Assembly: GCA_000320545.1 (NCBI GenBank)
Contig: ADNK01000904.1
Coordinates: 1-64,000, forward strand
Source of the DNA: Bigelowiella natans CCMP2755
Lineage: Eukaryota > Cercozoa > Chlorarachniophyceae
Direction of reading: 5' to 3'
Length of the DNA stretch: 64,000 nt
Position numbers and translations under genes: made by a program
Notes under the pieces: model-generated
Database searches by the model: none
Told to the model about the DNA's origin: nothing
The model's input: only the letters and a program-made list of their open reading frames with translations
Shown here: positions 8,085 to 20,044 of the stretch, piece by piece
How the letters are laid out: every line of letters starts with the position of its first letter
How positions within the stretch are numbered: position 1 is the first letter of the stretch

Positions 8085-8240
8085 AGCAGTCGCATAATAG
8101 CAGTCGCATATGTATTAGCATATTGCTTCAGCATGCACTAGGCATAGCAGTCGTATATTGCTTCGTAATAGCAGTGTATTAGCACGGCATATCGCTTCAC
8201 ACGGCACGGCATACACGGCACGGCACATAGCACATAATGA
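8085..8240 (-). repeat. Inverted copies of the gcgactgct repeat and cacggca micro-repeats
   Basis: The reverse complement of the left array core (agcagtcgc) occurs at 8085 and 8099, with a one-base variant at 8146 and a further degenerate copy near 8169. These are followed by short repeats of cacggca and gcttc words up to about 8240. The orientation is opposite to the array at 4123-4232. Confidence 0.7.
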
Positions 8241-8470
8241 CATCGTATGCTTCTTCATTTTTTTTTGGACCCCTACTTTAATTAGTGTTTTTTTCTAACC
8301 TTATTCATTTTACAATTAATGAGGGCTTTAAGGGTATTTCAAAAACCAAACTTTTTAATATATATATATATATATATATATTAAAATACTTACATACTTT
8401 ATATATACAACCCCCGCCCTTGAAAAAGACCCCTGGGAAACATAAGTATAATAATGTAATATGATACAGC
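8241..8470. other. AT-rich boundary zone of the element, with an (AT)n tract
   Basis: No gene is seen. An AT dinucleotide tract at about 8360-8383 is followed by a cccccgccc patch and two gacccct words (8270 and 8428 areas). Base composition changes to the GC-richer host type just after this zone, so the right end of the insertion probably lies here. No exact terminal repeat could be matched because the other end is outside the window. Confidence 0.35.
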
Positions 8471-8482
8471 ATAATAAAGCTG

Positions 8483-8541
8483 TCGCATCGCTTTGCGAGC
8501 AGGTAGGCTCTGCCTACATCGCAGATACCGCCATTGGCGGT
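8483..8541. other. Cluster of three short perfect hairpins
   Basis: Three adjacent inverted repeats are present: TCGCA/TGCGA (8483-8498), GTAGGC-TCT-GCCTAC (8503-8517) and ACCGCC-ATT-GGCGGT (8527-8541). They lie at the composition boundary between element and host, immediately before an ATT-rich tail. They could be a terminator, a recombination or terminal structure of the element, or chance. The function is unknown. Confidence 0.5.
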
Positions 8542-8549
8542 TATAATAA

Positions 8550-9960
8550 TTATTATTATTATTACTTACACATCACACACCACATGCAATGGAAACTTGC
8601 AAACATCACTGCAACCGCGCGAAAAAAACACCCCTTTGGCCGCAAAACCCTCATTTCCGCCCCCCTTGATCTCCAGATCACCCCAGCAAGGTGGACAGGG
8701 AACGCGATTCGATTCGTCGTTTCAGTGTCTCAGCATCATCATGCTGGCATGCTCATTGCATGTGGTCTGTGATTCCACCAGCTAGCCAGCCTGGCAGTGC
8801 GATGCTTGCTCATTGAGGTGGTGCAGTTGGTGCAATGCGCGCTGATGCAAATTTCCAGACCAATGACTTGCTAGCTTCTTGTCTAGCTGTTGCGGCGCGC
8901 TCTGGCGCTGCATTGCATGGCAGGCATGTGGTGAGCACATCAAACGTTTGAACAATGAACAACAAAGCTGATGATGAACTGGGTTTCCAAAGTGTCACAA
9001 GACACTTGCAAAATGCGAAACTCAGTGCCTCGCGAATTGAACTGGCTAGCTGGTGAACTCAGCGAGGACCAACCTGTCCAGCTGTGGAACACCGACCGTG
9101 CAACTGGCGAAACAAGCGTGCTGTGATTTGGAAATTGGCAACAGAGCCAGTGTGACTGGTGGCAAAGTGGCAACGACGCAATGCATCCAATCGCACTGAG
9201 AACTTCCCAAAGGCTGAATCCACACGATGATCTGCAGTCGGATCATGCAGCTGAAAGAGCACCCAGGAGTGTGTTTGTTTTGCTGTTTTGAAGGAGTCAG
9301 TGCCATGAGTGAAGGAGCACTAGCAAGGCGGGCGAGCCATGCCCCAAGGCCAACCTTGCACTGGAGAGGAGTCCATTTCTCGCGTCGTCCAGGTGAGAGC
9401 AGTGAAGGTGGTTCACACTTTGAACAAGAACAAGAACAAGAACAATGATGACGAACCACATTTCCAAAATGTTGCAAGACATTTGCGGTGTGCAAAGTGC
9501 AGTGCCTCGAACTGGCTTCAGTGAGGACTGTGACCAGCAAATCAACTGGCTGGTTTTTCAAAATGGCATGATTCAGTCATTGTGAAGCAATGACACTAGC
9601 GGCAAAATTCTGGCGGCGCAAGGCCTCCACTCTGAGCAAAAACTTCCTGAAGGCCATGTCCACACAACGATCTACGTTTGGATCATCTGAGGGGCCCCCC
9701 AGCAGAACTTTGGTTTTGAAAGAGTCTGGAGCGTCAAAGAATGAAGAGCAGAAGGAAGAAGCTGGGCCCAGAGCTGATCTCATGCGCGAAAGAAGTTTGT
9801 TTCTCTCTGCATTCAAGTGAGTGCAATGATGGATGAGGTGGTTGACACTTTGAACAACTTCAGCATTGCAAAGAGGACAAACCGAGGAAGAGGGGTTGTG
9901 AAACTGCTTCATCCTTGCAAAGAGGGCAAATCGACTGAGCATTGCAAAACAACGTGCCAA
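8550..9960 (-). pseudogene. Decayed non-LTR retrotransposon 3' end, internally repeated
   Basis: The minus-strand frame 9960-9577 carries CPLCNAEVVQSVNHLIHHC, the Cys/His zinc-binding signature found after the reverse transcriptase of many LINE elements. It is followed by a conserved tail (VDMAFRKFLLRVEALRR). A degraded second copy at about 9545-9130 has VQSVNHLHCSHLDDARNGLL and, in a shifted frame, a VDSAFGKFSVRLDALRR-like tail. A third, weaker copy lies at about 9030-8810. DNA of the copies aligns at roughly 480-bp spacing (for example 8980-9065 with 9455-9530). Stops and frameshifts make all copies inactive. An ATT-rich stretch at 8544-8565 could be the A-rich 3' tail on the minus strand. 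The reverse transcriptase and endonuclease domains are absent. Confidence 0.65.
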
Positions 9961-10104
9961 GGACGCGAGAAAGAAATGTACCGGGATTTGATCCAGTCAC
10001 CGTGTAAATTAAACTTGGCGTTTCCACATCGCGACATGTTCTAGTAGTAAGTTTTACTAGTTTACTGTTGATCAGAGCGATAATTTACAAACAACCTCAC
10101 AACA

Positions 10105-12647
10105 ATGGACTCCACGCCGAATCTTTACACAGGAAATGGGGATGGCAGCGATACAAAGGGCTCCAAGACAGATTCACAAGATGCCTTAGCTCAGGGAAAT
10201 CTCATCGTTGTCACGGATCCACAAAAGAATAAAGGAGGCATGAGTAGCTATGTTGACTACGCAGTTAAAACTTTTCTCAACAAGAGCTCCCCGACCACAG
10301 TGAGGAGGAGATATTCCCATTTTTTTTGGCTCAGAGAGGCACTCAGGCGTATGGTAACGCATTTTCTACATCATTTTTTTAGCCTTTGTTCTCTTATTGA
10401 TCTACATGCTATCAATCAACTCACACGTTATGTACATGTATAGTTCCCAGGGTTTCCTGTCCCTGCGCTCCCATCTAAAAACAAGGTGTTCAATTTCAAG
10501 AAACACAAGACTGAGCGAATTCGTGGTACTTCTTCTTCTTCTACAACAAACAACAAACTCCTGCATGAGTATTTATCATCATCGTCATCGCCATGATCAT
10601 CCTTTCACAAAAGTGTTCTCTCGTTTTCCCTTTCTTTCTCTATCTCCTCTCTCTCTCTCTCTACAGGCCTGGAGATGTTCGTGAACGCAGTCCTATTTGA
10701 CGTGCATCTTGCCTGTACTCCAATATTTAAGGCGTTTATTACGGACACGGTAAGTATATCAGTAATTGACAATTTTCTACTTGTTCCACTAATTCTAAAC
10801 ATAAATACATACTACATAAGGGCGATTTCTCAGAAAGACAGAAAAGCGAAGATGCAAGAATAAAGGAACTCGATCCTGTGGTGATCATCACAACTCGATA
10901 TCCTAGAGAAGTCAAGGTGGAAAGAGGGATAGATAGATAAAGAAGAGGGGTGACATTATAACAAACTCTAAAATAAGAGAATCGCACTATGACATGTTAT
11001 CTTATGGAAGTCATCATCCAAATCTGCAGTTTCTCTCTTCATATAATGCTCCGGCGCAATCTGATCCACGGGCGCAGGATAATGCGGACATCGCTAATTT
11101 CCAAAAATTTATAAAACAGTATGATTGTTCCCTCCTCCTAAATCATCAAATAGTAACATGTTCTGAAATGCTTGCTTGCATGCTCCACTGGCTGCACACG
11201 CAAAGGTTTTTGCTACAAGTAGTAGTAGTTATGCTTACCTACTCCCAACCTGTTGCAGACTTGTAAAAGGCCTTCAGAGGCTTCTAGCTTCGAGTCAACA
11301 ATCAAATTTAAAGCTACGTAAAACCCTCGAGGTAGGTCTGCTGCCTGATTGTTTGTTGTGTATTTATGTATCTAGTAGTAGTAGCCTGCTTGTTGAGGAA
11401 CGACTCTATCGTCAAACGAGATGTATTTTGAAATGGTGATTATGTACTACTACTACTACTACTACTACTACTGGATTTAATACTATGCGTGCAAAAAATG
11501 ATAATCAGGAAGTACCAAACATCATAAAGTTGTTGGAGAAACTTGAGGAACAAGAGGGTAAGGAACCGACACGGCCTGCACAATATGAGGTATTATGCAT
11601 TACTTGCTTACTGCAGCAGTAGTAGTAGTTGTTGTTGTAGTATCATCAACAATCAGTAAAACTAATCGATGAATCGTCTTATCAGAGATATCACATCGGT
11701 CCTGTGTTAACAAATTGGATCGAAAACTTGAAATCAAGGTGGTGGTGGTGTTTTTGCAGCAGCAGCAGCAGCGGCGGCGGCGGTCAAACTATGATTCTCA
11801 ATCGCAGCTTCTTTGACTGAATTTTTTTGCCCATCGTCTGCTTCTAAATAACATACAATTTATATTTACTTCCAGACCAGAAGCGTACGTTGCAGTGATG
11901 CATATCTTCAACCGTGATTTACTTTGCGCAGTGGTAAAATCATCATCTTTGAAATACTGTCTGTTGATGCTTGAAGGCTTGCTTATGCACACCATAATGT
12001 TTTATCATCATCACATAATTGGATGCTTGCAGGGAATGGATGATGCCCTTTCGTTTCGAAATACATTGGCAGCACAGGTCTTTCTGTCATTCATTATCAT
12101 CATATCTATTATGTTGTTCAAACTGCAGGAGGAGGTAGTTAGTAGCCATGCATTAATTCTGATAAGAAATGTAATATCCTGAATGTCAGTACAAGAAAGC
12201 GTACAAAGTATACGATAAATGGAATGCAAAGCCTCCCACTAACGAAGCTGGTGAAACAAAAAGAACACAGGATCAGGTCATTATCATTTGTTCAGAGAGC
12301 AGCTTAAATGCTATTATTGGTCTAATTCTTTGTTTCATTTGTATTTAGGGAAAGCTGAAAGATTTAACAGCAGCATTGGACATTATCGACAAGCTGATAA
12401 TATCTTATCATGCCCCACGATTCTTTCAAGACATCCGAGAAAGATCAATACTAGGAACGAAAATATTTGTGGAGGACCAATTAAGCTTGGTATTAGAAGA
12501 TTTGTCATTTTCATTAGGGAGATTCTTCATCATTTAGTTGTTTCTAAAATATGAACTATGCAACAGAGTGAGAAGCTTGTGAAGTTTTGGCACGGGATTC
12601 GAGGCTCCATGGAACGATCTCCTTCATCCAGAAGGAGTATATTTTAG
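10105..12647 (+). CDS. PX-BAR sorting nexin, multi-exon
   Basis: Exon 1 starts at ATG 10105 and encodes the start of a PX domain (LIVVTDPQKN, then TVRRRYSHFFWLREALRRM). Its donor is ATG|GTAACG near 10352. The next exon (from 10443) gives FPGFPVPALPSKNKVFNF, the proline-rich phosphoinositide-binding loop. An exon at about 10665-10749 gives LEMFVNAVLFDVHLACTPIF, the PX C-terminal helix. Later short exons (to about 12460) encode helical segments such as LVKGLQRLLASSQQSNLKLR and GKLKDLTAALDIIDKL, consistent with a BAR domain. The last exon (from about 12567) ends SSRRSIF at the stop 12645-12647. The order matches retromer-type or SNX4/7/30-type sorting nexins, which bind PI3P and tubulate endosomes. 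Exact borders in the BAR region are tentative. Confidence 0.8.
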
Positions 12648-13640
12648 CGTATCCATGGCATGTTATTTCGTGACGATAATACCAACAATACAACGCCACG
12701 TGTCCTGTCTGTCTGTACACTCGGGTGTATCTTGCTTTTAGTTAATGACGGGCATGCATATAGATGATGTAAATGGGGTGGCCTCCATTGCTCATTTGCT
12801 GTTCTGCTGCTTTACTAGCTACTAGACTGATTCGGAATGATAAAGTATTCATGCCGTGCATCCCACAGACAGTAGTGGTACAAACCTGCACGTGAACAAG
12901 CTAGCAAGCAGATTAGCGAGTTACCTAGTAGAGGCAAGCTGCCTGTGTTAGCTACGAACGTGCTGGCATGCTGGCATGAAACACGTAGACCATGCTAGCA
13001 TGCTCTTGCTGTTGCTAATGCCATTTCTGATTTGCAAAGTCATGGCAAACAAACATATAAACAAAACGAATGTCAAGACTCCAGAGACTGACATGTTCAG
13101 GCATCCCAACGCTGTGTCTAGACATCGCTATCAACGCTCGCCATGGTGTGCAACCACGAGCGTCTTCGCAACGATCGATGCGGTGTTTCGATTTTGCTTG
13201 CTGCGCCGATGATCGATCGACAAAGCTGTGTCGCAAAGACGACATCTAGATGTGCACGGTGAATCCATGCCTCACTTAAGCCCAATGAGCTTGCGCTCTC
13301 ATTTTTCACGTTCACGCACGATGGAATGTTGGAAGAAGCACACAGCTCAGATTGAATCAGCTGCCATGCATGGCAAACATGTAAGTTGCACCATGTCCAT
13401 TTTCCCTTGCTGTCTATGAGCTGTAGCACATTGCTAGATCTAGAGACATGGTGTGTTAATCATTTTCCATTTCAAAGATAATGCTATGGCGCGATAAGAG
13501 CATTCCATAGAACTAATTTTTTCACGATGCGATGTTCCAAAGTCAATCTTTCTGGAAAACTAAGGGTTCGAGATTTATCATAATTATCGAAATTTTGGGA
13601 TAAATTAATTGAGCCAAAGTTATCAGAGGACCTGCACAAT
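12648..13640. other. Intergenic region without a supported gene
   Basis: Only short unrelated ORFs occur. The stretch is rich in gctagc and catgc words (around 12890-13020) like those near 8740-8900, so some of it may be further decayed repeat. Nothing codes convincingly. Confidence 0.4.
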
Positions 13641-14034
13641 AATGACCTCAAATCCTAAAATAAAAGACAACATATTGAATCTTGAAGGCACAAATTGCTT
13701 CAGTGATAGCGAGTTTCAACGGCGGAACACTAACCTCCTTCGATATCCGTGAATCGTAGTTTTGATATTTTCCGAAGTCTGACCTCATAGCTCGTGCAAG
13801 ATGTTCATACGAATCCAGAAAGAATCGACTGAACAACCATCTTAGTATTAAAATACTAATACTTCTTTTGGCCTTATCAGTTTCTAATTTCCATTGCATT
13901 TTTTGGATGACGCTGCTGCTTTCTTTGAACATTACCATTCGTACTACTACTTATGCTATTCCTCCATCGTAAACGTACTTTTTATTTTAAGATTACTGCG
14001 TTCTCTCTTTCAAATTTTTGAAGGTTAGAAGAAA

Positions 14035-14610
14035 CCAAACCTTAAGGCTTTTGACTTTGCTATGTCATCTCTGAGAAGACGTCGGAGGTCCTCGAACACA
14101 CTGGTCCGAAATTCATGCAATTTCTCACTGCATCTTTTTTTAATGGCATCTATAAAGTGAAACAAGAAGGATAGTTGAGTCTTCACGATTTTTCAAATTT
14201 TGTGCTGTTTAATCCCCCCACCTTTCGATCTCTTTTTGGAAATCGTCGCCATCGTATTATCAGCACTGTCTCCAGGGAGACGACTACCACCACCACCACC
14301 ACTCTCAAGATAATTTAAGGCCACAAAGAGCTCTGATTGTTGTATAAGAGACAGTATTAGTACAGTACACGCATATCTGTAGTACCGGATGCTTAATTGG
14401 CAATCAAATTTCCTTGCACTACTACTGACTACTACGACTGACTACTACTACAACTACTACCTGGGTCTATGTTTCCATGGGCATATATTCTCAGTGGATT
14501 GTTATCCAGAGCATCAGCACCAGCAACATCATCCTCAAGTGATAATGATGTTTGGTGGAACATAGCTTGTCTTCTTGCCTCCTGATACACTTCTGGAGGA
14601 ATAATTCTTA

Positions 14611-14651
<41 letters not shown>

Positions 14652-16381
14652 ATGATATTGCTCTCTTGATGCCAATTACAGAATTCATCAAATGATTCAA
14701 ATAGTACCTAACGTAAGGAGGAGGAAGAGTTAGCGGCAGATTCTCTCTCGATAGGCGAATGATATAATGCCAACGCTTAATCATGCTGTCAGGGAGATAC
14801 TAGCAGTAGCATAAATATCCTCTAACCGTGCTCTCGTCGGCATTCCGTTCTGGCACAAAACCTATATATTAATAGATGGCTTTAGGCCATAATGATTTGC
14901 TTACAATACTACATTACAGGAGCTCAATAGTGCTAGTAGTTATTTTCCGTGAGGACATTACCATAGAAAGTGAAGAATTCATCACTATTTCGATTTCCGT
15001 ATGATATCGTCAATTCCTCCCCCTCCTATAGTCATCAACATAGCAGTAGTAGAAATGTTACTACAGTACAAATCAAAATACATAGAATATGATGATAATC
15101 ATCACCATGATCATCATCATCATAATCGCTTTATTAGTTATGATCTACTGACCGCTACATCCCTGGCTGCTGAGAGAACAAAGTAGTAAGAACTGCCTTT
15201 ATTATCGTTTGGTAGCCGTCTGACTTGCCATTCCATAGTTGCTTTCTGTTCGTACATAAATACTCCTTATCATTATTGTTACTAACTATATCATTGTGAG
15301 AAGTCAATAGTAACGTCGCCATCACTACCTGTGGTCCTTTAATTGCCTCTGAAAAGACTCTAATAGCTTCTCTCCCCCGGTGATTCGCCAAGTCAATAAT
15401 CGGTACTAGAAGTCTCGTATCTGGTAGTGGTGTAGGCGAATACGATGATAACGATAACGAAGTCGTGTGCATGCAAAATAGCGATGTAAGATATACAATT
15501 GATGTAGGTGCGGCTATTAATCATCGGTGATGATGCACGAAATGACCAGATGAGACGCGAAATGTTCTTGAATGAACGATGGAGAGAGCCCATTCGAAGT
15601 CCTATAGCATAGATGGGTAGGTAGACGGATAGACAGATAGTTAGATAGACAGACAGCAAGCACCAAGGCTGATACACTAAGAGAGCTTCAACGATCGATA
15701 TTCTACTACAACAATATGCGTGAATTGGATCTTAGGAGTAAGAACCTCTCTTGTGCTAGAAGAATGCGCAGTTGGAGATAGCATGTCAAACGCCTGTGAC
15801 GCCTGTGCATAATCATCGTCGTAGCATTCCATATGCTGCTGCTGTTAAATATTGCCTGGCACCTTGCACAGCAAGCGGATCATAGCAACAACAGCAGCAG
15901 CAGCAGCAGCAGCAGCAGTATTTAAGCGACGATGTCGATAATGATGTATTTACCAGAAGATTGTGCTCATAAATCGCTGAAGAAACCGTCGGGTATTCAA
16001 TGCTTGAGATCTGTATGGGAGATTACAGAGGTTGAAACATGATTGATCATATTAACTATTTTTGGCCAACCATCATCATAATCATCATCATCGTCTCCAC
16101 ATCGTATATATAATAACGTGCTCGTCAGTATCACGAACAAATATCATAATCATATAATAATAGTCTTGGCGCTGCTTTGCAACAGTATTGCTCGATATTG
16201 GCAATCACCTCATCCCAATCAAAGCTGTTAGCAGGAGCTTGAATTTGCTGTGGGAGCGTATTAAAATATGCTGCCTCAAATATATCTTTGTCGTCGATTT
16301 CGTTGCTATTCCTTCCACTCTCCTTCTGTATCACACCATTTTGTAAGCAGTGAGGGAAGGATTTTTAGTACACATGTACAA

Positions 16382-16427
<46 letters not shown>

Positions 16428-17006
16428 GCACGCGAAGAAGAAGAAAAAGAAGAAGAAGAAGAAGAGAAAGCAGCGGCAGCAGCAACAACACAAATTGGTA
16501 AACATGCATGAGCAAAGCAGGCTGCCTATCATGCCCTTAAAGGTCTTTAGTTGCGTACATCGCCGTGTATGAATGCTTGCTTCTTCTTCTCTCTCAGTAG
16601 CCTACAGGCTAATCGGACATTCCAAGGAGCTCTAAGAAAATGATAATAACAAAATAATAATAAGGATAATGATAATTAAAAAAATACCAAGAAAGGAGGG
16701 GGGGAAGAGAAACAGAATGTGTCCATTGTTTTTCTCATCTCGTCATCATTATCATCGGCAGTAAGGTCAGCATGTGTTTGATGCGAAAAGCAAACAAACC
16801 CATCGTAGATGAAGAGCTCTTTTTTGGCTTCTTCAGTCCCTTCTTCAACAAGGCTTGGAACATCTCTTATCGTTAGATCCAACTATGGGGTTTGGATATT
16901 CATTGCGTAAATAACAAGGCCCCCCCTCCTCTTCTTCCTCCTCTATAATCTTCATCATCACGATAAGTTTGACAGTTTCTCTTTATGCAATAAGATAAAG
17001 TGATAT

Positions 17007-17050
<44 letters not shown>

Positions 17051-17239
17051 CAGCAGGGATGGGAAGCACCCACCACACCATATTAACAGTAGGCTTGAAG
17101 TGGATTTTCATATTCATTCATGAGGGAAATCTAGACGCTGTCTCTTTGCAACTACCGGAACAGCTAAGACTCTTTGACCCTTACGGAGTGATTTTGCTGC
17201 AAAGATCCCACGCCCCGCAGCTTCATGCTCTAAAATCTA

Positions 17240-17271
<32 letters not shown>

Positions 17272-17321
17272 CTAAAGGAATGAATAACTAGCGGCAATGT
17301 GAGAAGGATAAATTTGATCAT
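14035..17321 (-). CDS. SET-domain lysine methyltransferase, Rubisco-LSMT/SETD type, multi-exon
   Basis: Several minus-strand exons fit the LSMT/SETD family in order. At 17253-17130 lies GRGIFAAKSLRKGQRVLAVP, the SET N-terminal strand. At 16882-16790 lies a DLTIRDVPSLVEEGTEEAKK segment. At 16300-16150 lies FNTLPQQIQAPANSFDWDEV, matching the YLxxLPxxxxxPxxWxxxE pattern. At 15460-15290 lies LVPIIDLANHRG, the NH motif, followed by a TLLLTSHNDI strand. A C-terminal region at 14700-14465 has a polyglutamine tract, and 14160-14035 holds helical EKLHEFRTSVFEDLRRLLRD. Such enzymes methylate lysines of non-histone proteins using AdoMet. The start is uncertain: ATG 17321 opens a hydrophobic leader just 22 bp after the neighbouring stop but needs a splice to reach the SET frame. 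A further exon may lie at 13938-13660. No stop is assigned. Confidence 0.65.
14622..14649 (-). repeat. Polyglutamine-coding (CAG)n tract in the SET gene
   Basis: On the plus strand a ctg run near 14617-14648 reads as about ten consecutive Gln codons in the minus-strand exon, between NWHQES-NIIK and the KIRIIPPEVY segment. Confidence 0.7.
16389..16422 (+). repeat. (AC)n microsatellite, followed by a GAA-rich tract
   Basis: About 16 AC units are followed by gcgcgcac and a purine GAA/AAG run to about 16463. It lies in an intron of the SET gene. Confidence 0.9.
17012..17048 (+). repeat. (AT)n microsatellite
   Basis: An uninterrupted AT tract of about 18 units in an intron of the SET-domain gene, directly before a cagcag word. 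Confidence 0.9.
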
Positions 17322-17343
17322 CTTTCTAAACAACAGCATAGTG

Positions 17344-18716
17344 TTATGCAGGCAATACCACCTTAATGTTGTCAATCCCTGCAATACCAACCTTTTTGCC
17401 ACTGGAAAGAAGCAGAGATATGCTAGCATCATCCTTAGCCTCTTCTTTGTCCGTAACAGCAGCCTTTTGCTTTCTGAAGTCAACTTCTTCGCTTGTTCCT
17501 CCTTCTCCTTCTCCAATAGTGCTGTCATCAGTTGTGTTGTTACATTCGTCTTGGTAGTAGCTTAGACCGGGAAGTCTTAGGAGTAGCGTGTCGGTGATGC
17601 TGTTGCTTCGATCCATTAATCTAGATCGCTTCTGTCGCAGGAACAAGTTTTTAAGATTCTTAATCTTCATCACGCTCTTATTCTGTGGAGCGAGGATATG
17701 ACCATCATCATCATCATCGTGATATCGAATGCGAAAGGGTAGTATCTTATCGTCTCTATTTTGAATATGCCAGCAGAGCTCCTCAGTGCTTTCCATCTGA
17801 TGATAAGCAACAAACATAGTCGTAGTAGTAGTAGGAGCAAAATACTTGCATTAACCAAAGAGTACATGACAGCCAATATATACACACACACATGAACACA
17901 CACCGGAATATCTGGATGTGATTGAGCGATCCCTGGTAAGACACAACAGCTGTGTAGTAGGCAGGTGCCAACGATTACATCGTGAATAGGAGGGCAGGTG
18001 ATGAAGAAGAAAAAGAAGAAGAAGGAGAAGAAGAAGGAGAAGGAGAAGAAGAAGAAGAAAACAGAATAGAACAGAAGCAAAAACAGAAACCAGAAGCAGA
18101 CAGCCCAATCAATCACTAAACAAAACTTGCTATTAATTATTGATCCAAAACACAATTATCATGATTTCAATTACTACAGGTAGTAGTGCTATTACGGAAT
18201 AATAAGAGCTGGTAGATCGAGAGCTTTCACGAGGTCTGCCACATATTCGATAGCCTCCGGGAATAGATTAAACATCAAACATAATAACAAATTGTTGTTA
18301 GATACAACGTACAACCACGAATCATGATCAGTTTCACCATTATTTATATGCATGCACGACGCATGATCACAGCTTCTGGCAAGAATATATTCACTATTCA
18401 TTGTAGCTTAGACTTATGTACAAATGGTGAAACCAAGAAGACATATTCTGCTTTATGGAGAACATCCTGCCCCTTCTCATTTATCTATCAATTTGTGATA
18501 CACAAGAAGACCTTCCTTTCTCGTATGACCTAGCTCAATATTGCTGCTGCTGCTGCTGCTACTACCTCATGAGGGTACATTGAAAGAACCATAGAGGCAT
18601 TGCAAATCCCACTAGCTAAGCTGCTTTGCGCAATTAGTTGAGGTGAAAGTCCGTGAGGAATAATTGCAGCTCCATTGTCATTAAGGAGATCTGCACAGAT
18701 GATATAGCCAGAGACG

Positions 18717-18750
<34 letters not shown>

Positions 18751-19322
18751 TACTCACACAAAATACTACAAGTGAGGAATCGATCTAGCATGTGGTGTTT
18801 CCATGGTGTGATCTTTCTGTGTCCACATTATGTATCAAATGTTGTATGTATTCGTCTTTACCTTTTGTTGCAAAGTTGAGGGTTGGATTTGGCTCTATCA
18901 TTGTTACTTTTATTTTCCCATTGCTATATCTACGCAGCGCATCAGCTAAGTATCCTGAGAGTGGACATCATACGGTTGCGAACGTGACGAGGAGGAGGAG
19001 GAGGAGGAGGGAGAGCAAGGGGAGGAGGAGGGATATTGGAGGCTTATTAAAGCAGTATGAGAAAACCAGTTGCATATTTGTTTTTAACTCGCCAAACCAG
19101 ATCAATCCAGCATTAGTAAAAAATCCATAATAGAGAAAGAGAAACAAAAGTCGCCACAAGAACACCTGATCCTGCAGCAACTTCATACACGCCAGTTCCC
19201 GAAGATAGGTACTAAATATAGGAAGTACATGGAGGACACGCTGTTAAATATATGTCCCATTTTCATCATGGTAGGAGGCGATAGTTACCTTAAAACTATA
19301 TAGTGTGTTGTCACTTATTATA

Positions 19323-19355
<33 letters not shown>

Positions 19356-19594
19356 AACTGCTACTCCGAACCTGAATGCCGAAGATTTTTATCATCCACT
19401 TTGCAACACGGTCAGCAACCTTGTATTTATGTCTATGGTAGGGTAATTGTGAAGAAGAGAAAGGGAAGGGAGGAGGAGGGGGAGGAAGAGGAAGAGAAAA
19501 AAATCATGACGCAGGTAAAAAAACAAGCTCTACCCACAGTAGTAAGCGGTTTCATTATCAGTAGTGAAACGAAGTAGCAGTAGTAGTGGTGGTT

Positions 19595-19630
<36 letters not shown>

Positions 19631-20044
19631 AGTTGCAGCTGCTACAACACACACCTTTTCGCTGGCTGCGTACGGAGATACAGACTTTTCGCCAGTCTTC
19701 TCATTGGTCTACTCGAATGATGACGACGATACTGTTGCTTCTCTTCGTCGCTTATACTTTCACGGAGTCGATCTGGTTTCTTCTTTGCATCCTTTCTTCT
19801 TAAATGATTTCCATTATCATCGCCATCCTCTGCCGTCATCATCATCGTCCTCTTCCTCGATCTGGCCACTTCACCAGCCCGCTTCCATTCATCGAATGCT
19901 ACTTTTGGAAGGACCGGTCGTTCTTTGTCATGTCCGTCCCCCTCACAACCACGCAGTACCTTAGCGTTTCCTATTATACTTGCAATACTGGTCCTGCCAA
20001 CTTTTACTGATCTTCGGAATACTGGATTCCCTGTTCAAGCACAC
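17344..20044 (-). CDS. METTL25-like AdoMet methyltransferase, multi-exon
   Basis: Minus-strand exons give the landmarks of a METTL25/Methyltransf_32-type enzyme. An exon at about 18965-18870 reads SGYLADALRRYSNGKIKVTM followed by IEPNP, resembling the AdoMet-binding motif I end and acidic loop. An exon at about 18700-18570 ends ASMVLSMYPHE. An exon at about 18275-18195 reads EAIEYVADLVKALDLPALII. Splicing to acceptor CACAG|CTG near 17955 yields PCCVLPGIAQSHPDIP, the PCCxxP motif of this family. The last exon (17802 to stop 17344) begins MESTEELCWHIQNRDD and ends in a low-complexity tail. A long upstream exon (about 20044-19645) with a basic segment is probably N-terminal, but its start codon was not found. 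Substrate is unknown. Trinucleotide repeats (CAT, ACT, AGT) fill the introns. Confidence 0.62.

Noticed and set aside
8360-8383. AT tract as a replication origin of the element
   Set aside because: Similar (AT)n tracts occur in host introns at 17012 and 32711, so it is not specific to the element.
12976-13429. Overlapping short ORFs on both strands between the sorting nexin and SET genes
   Set aside because: No family features, mutually exclusive frames, and surrounding DNA similar to decayed repeat.
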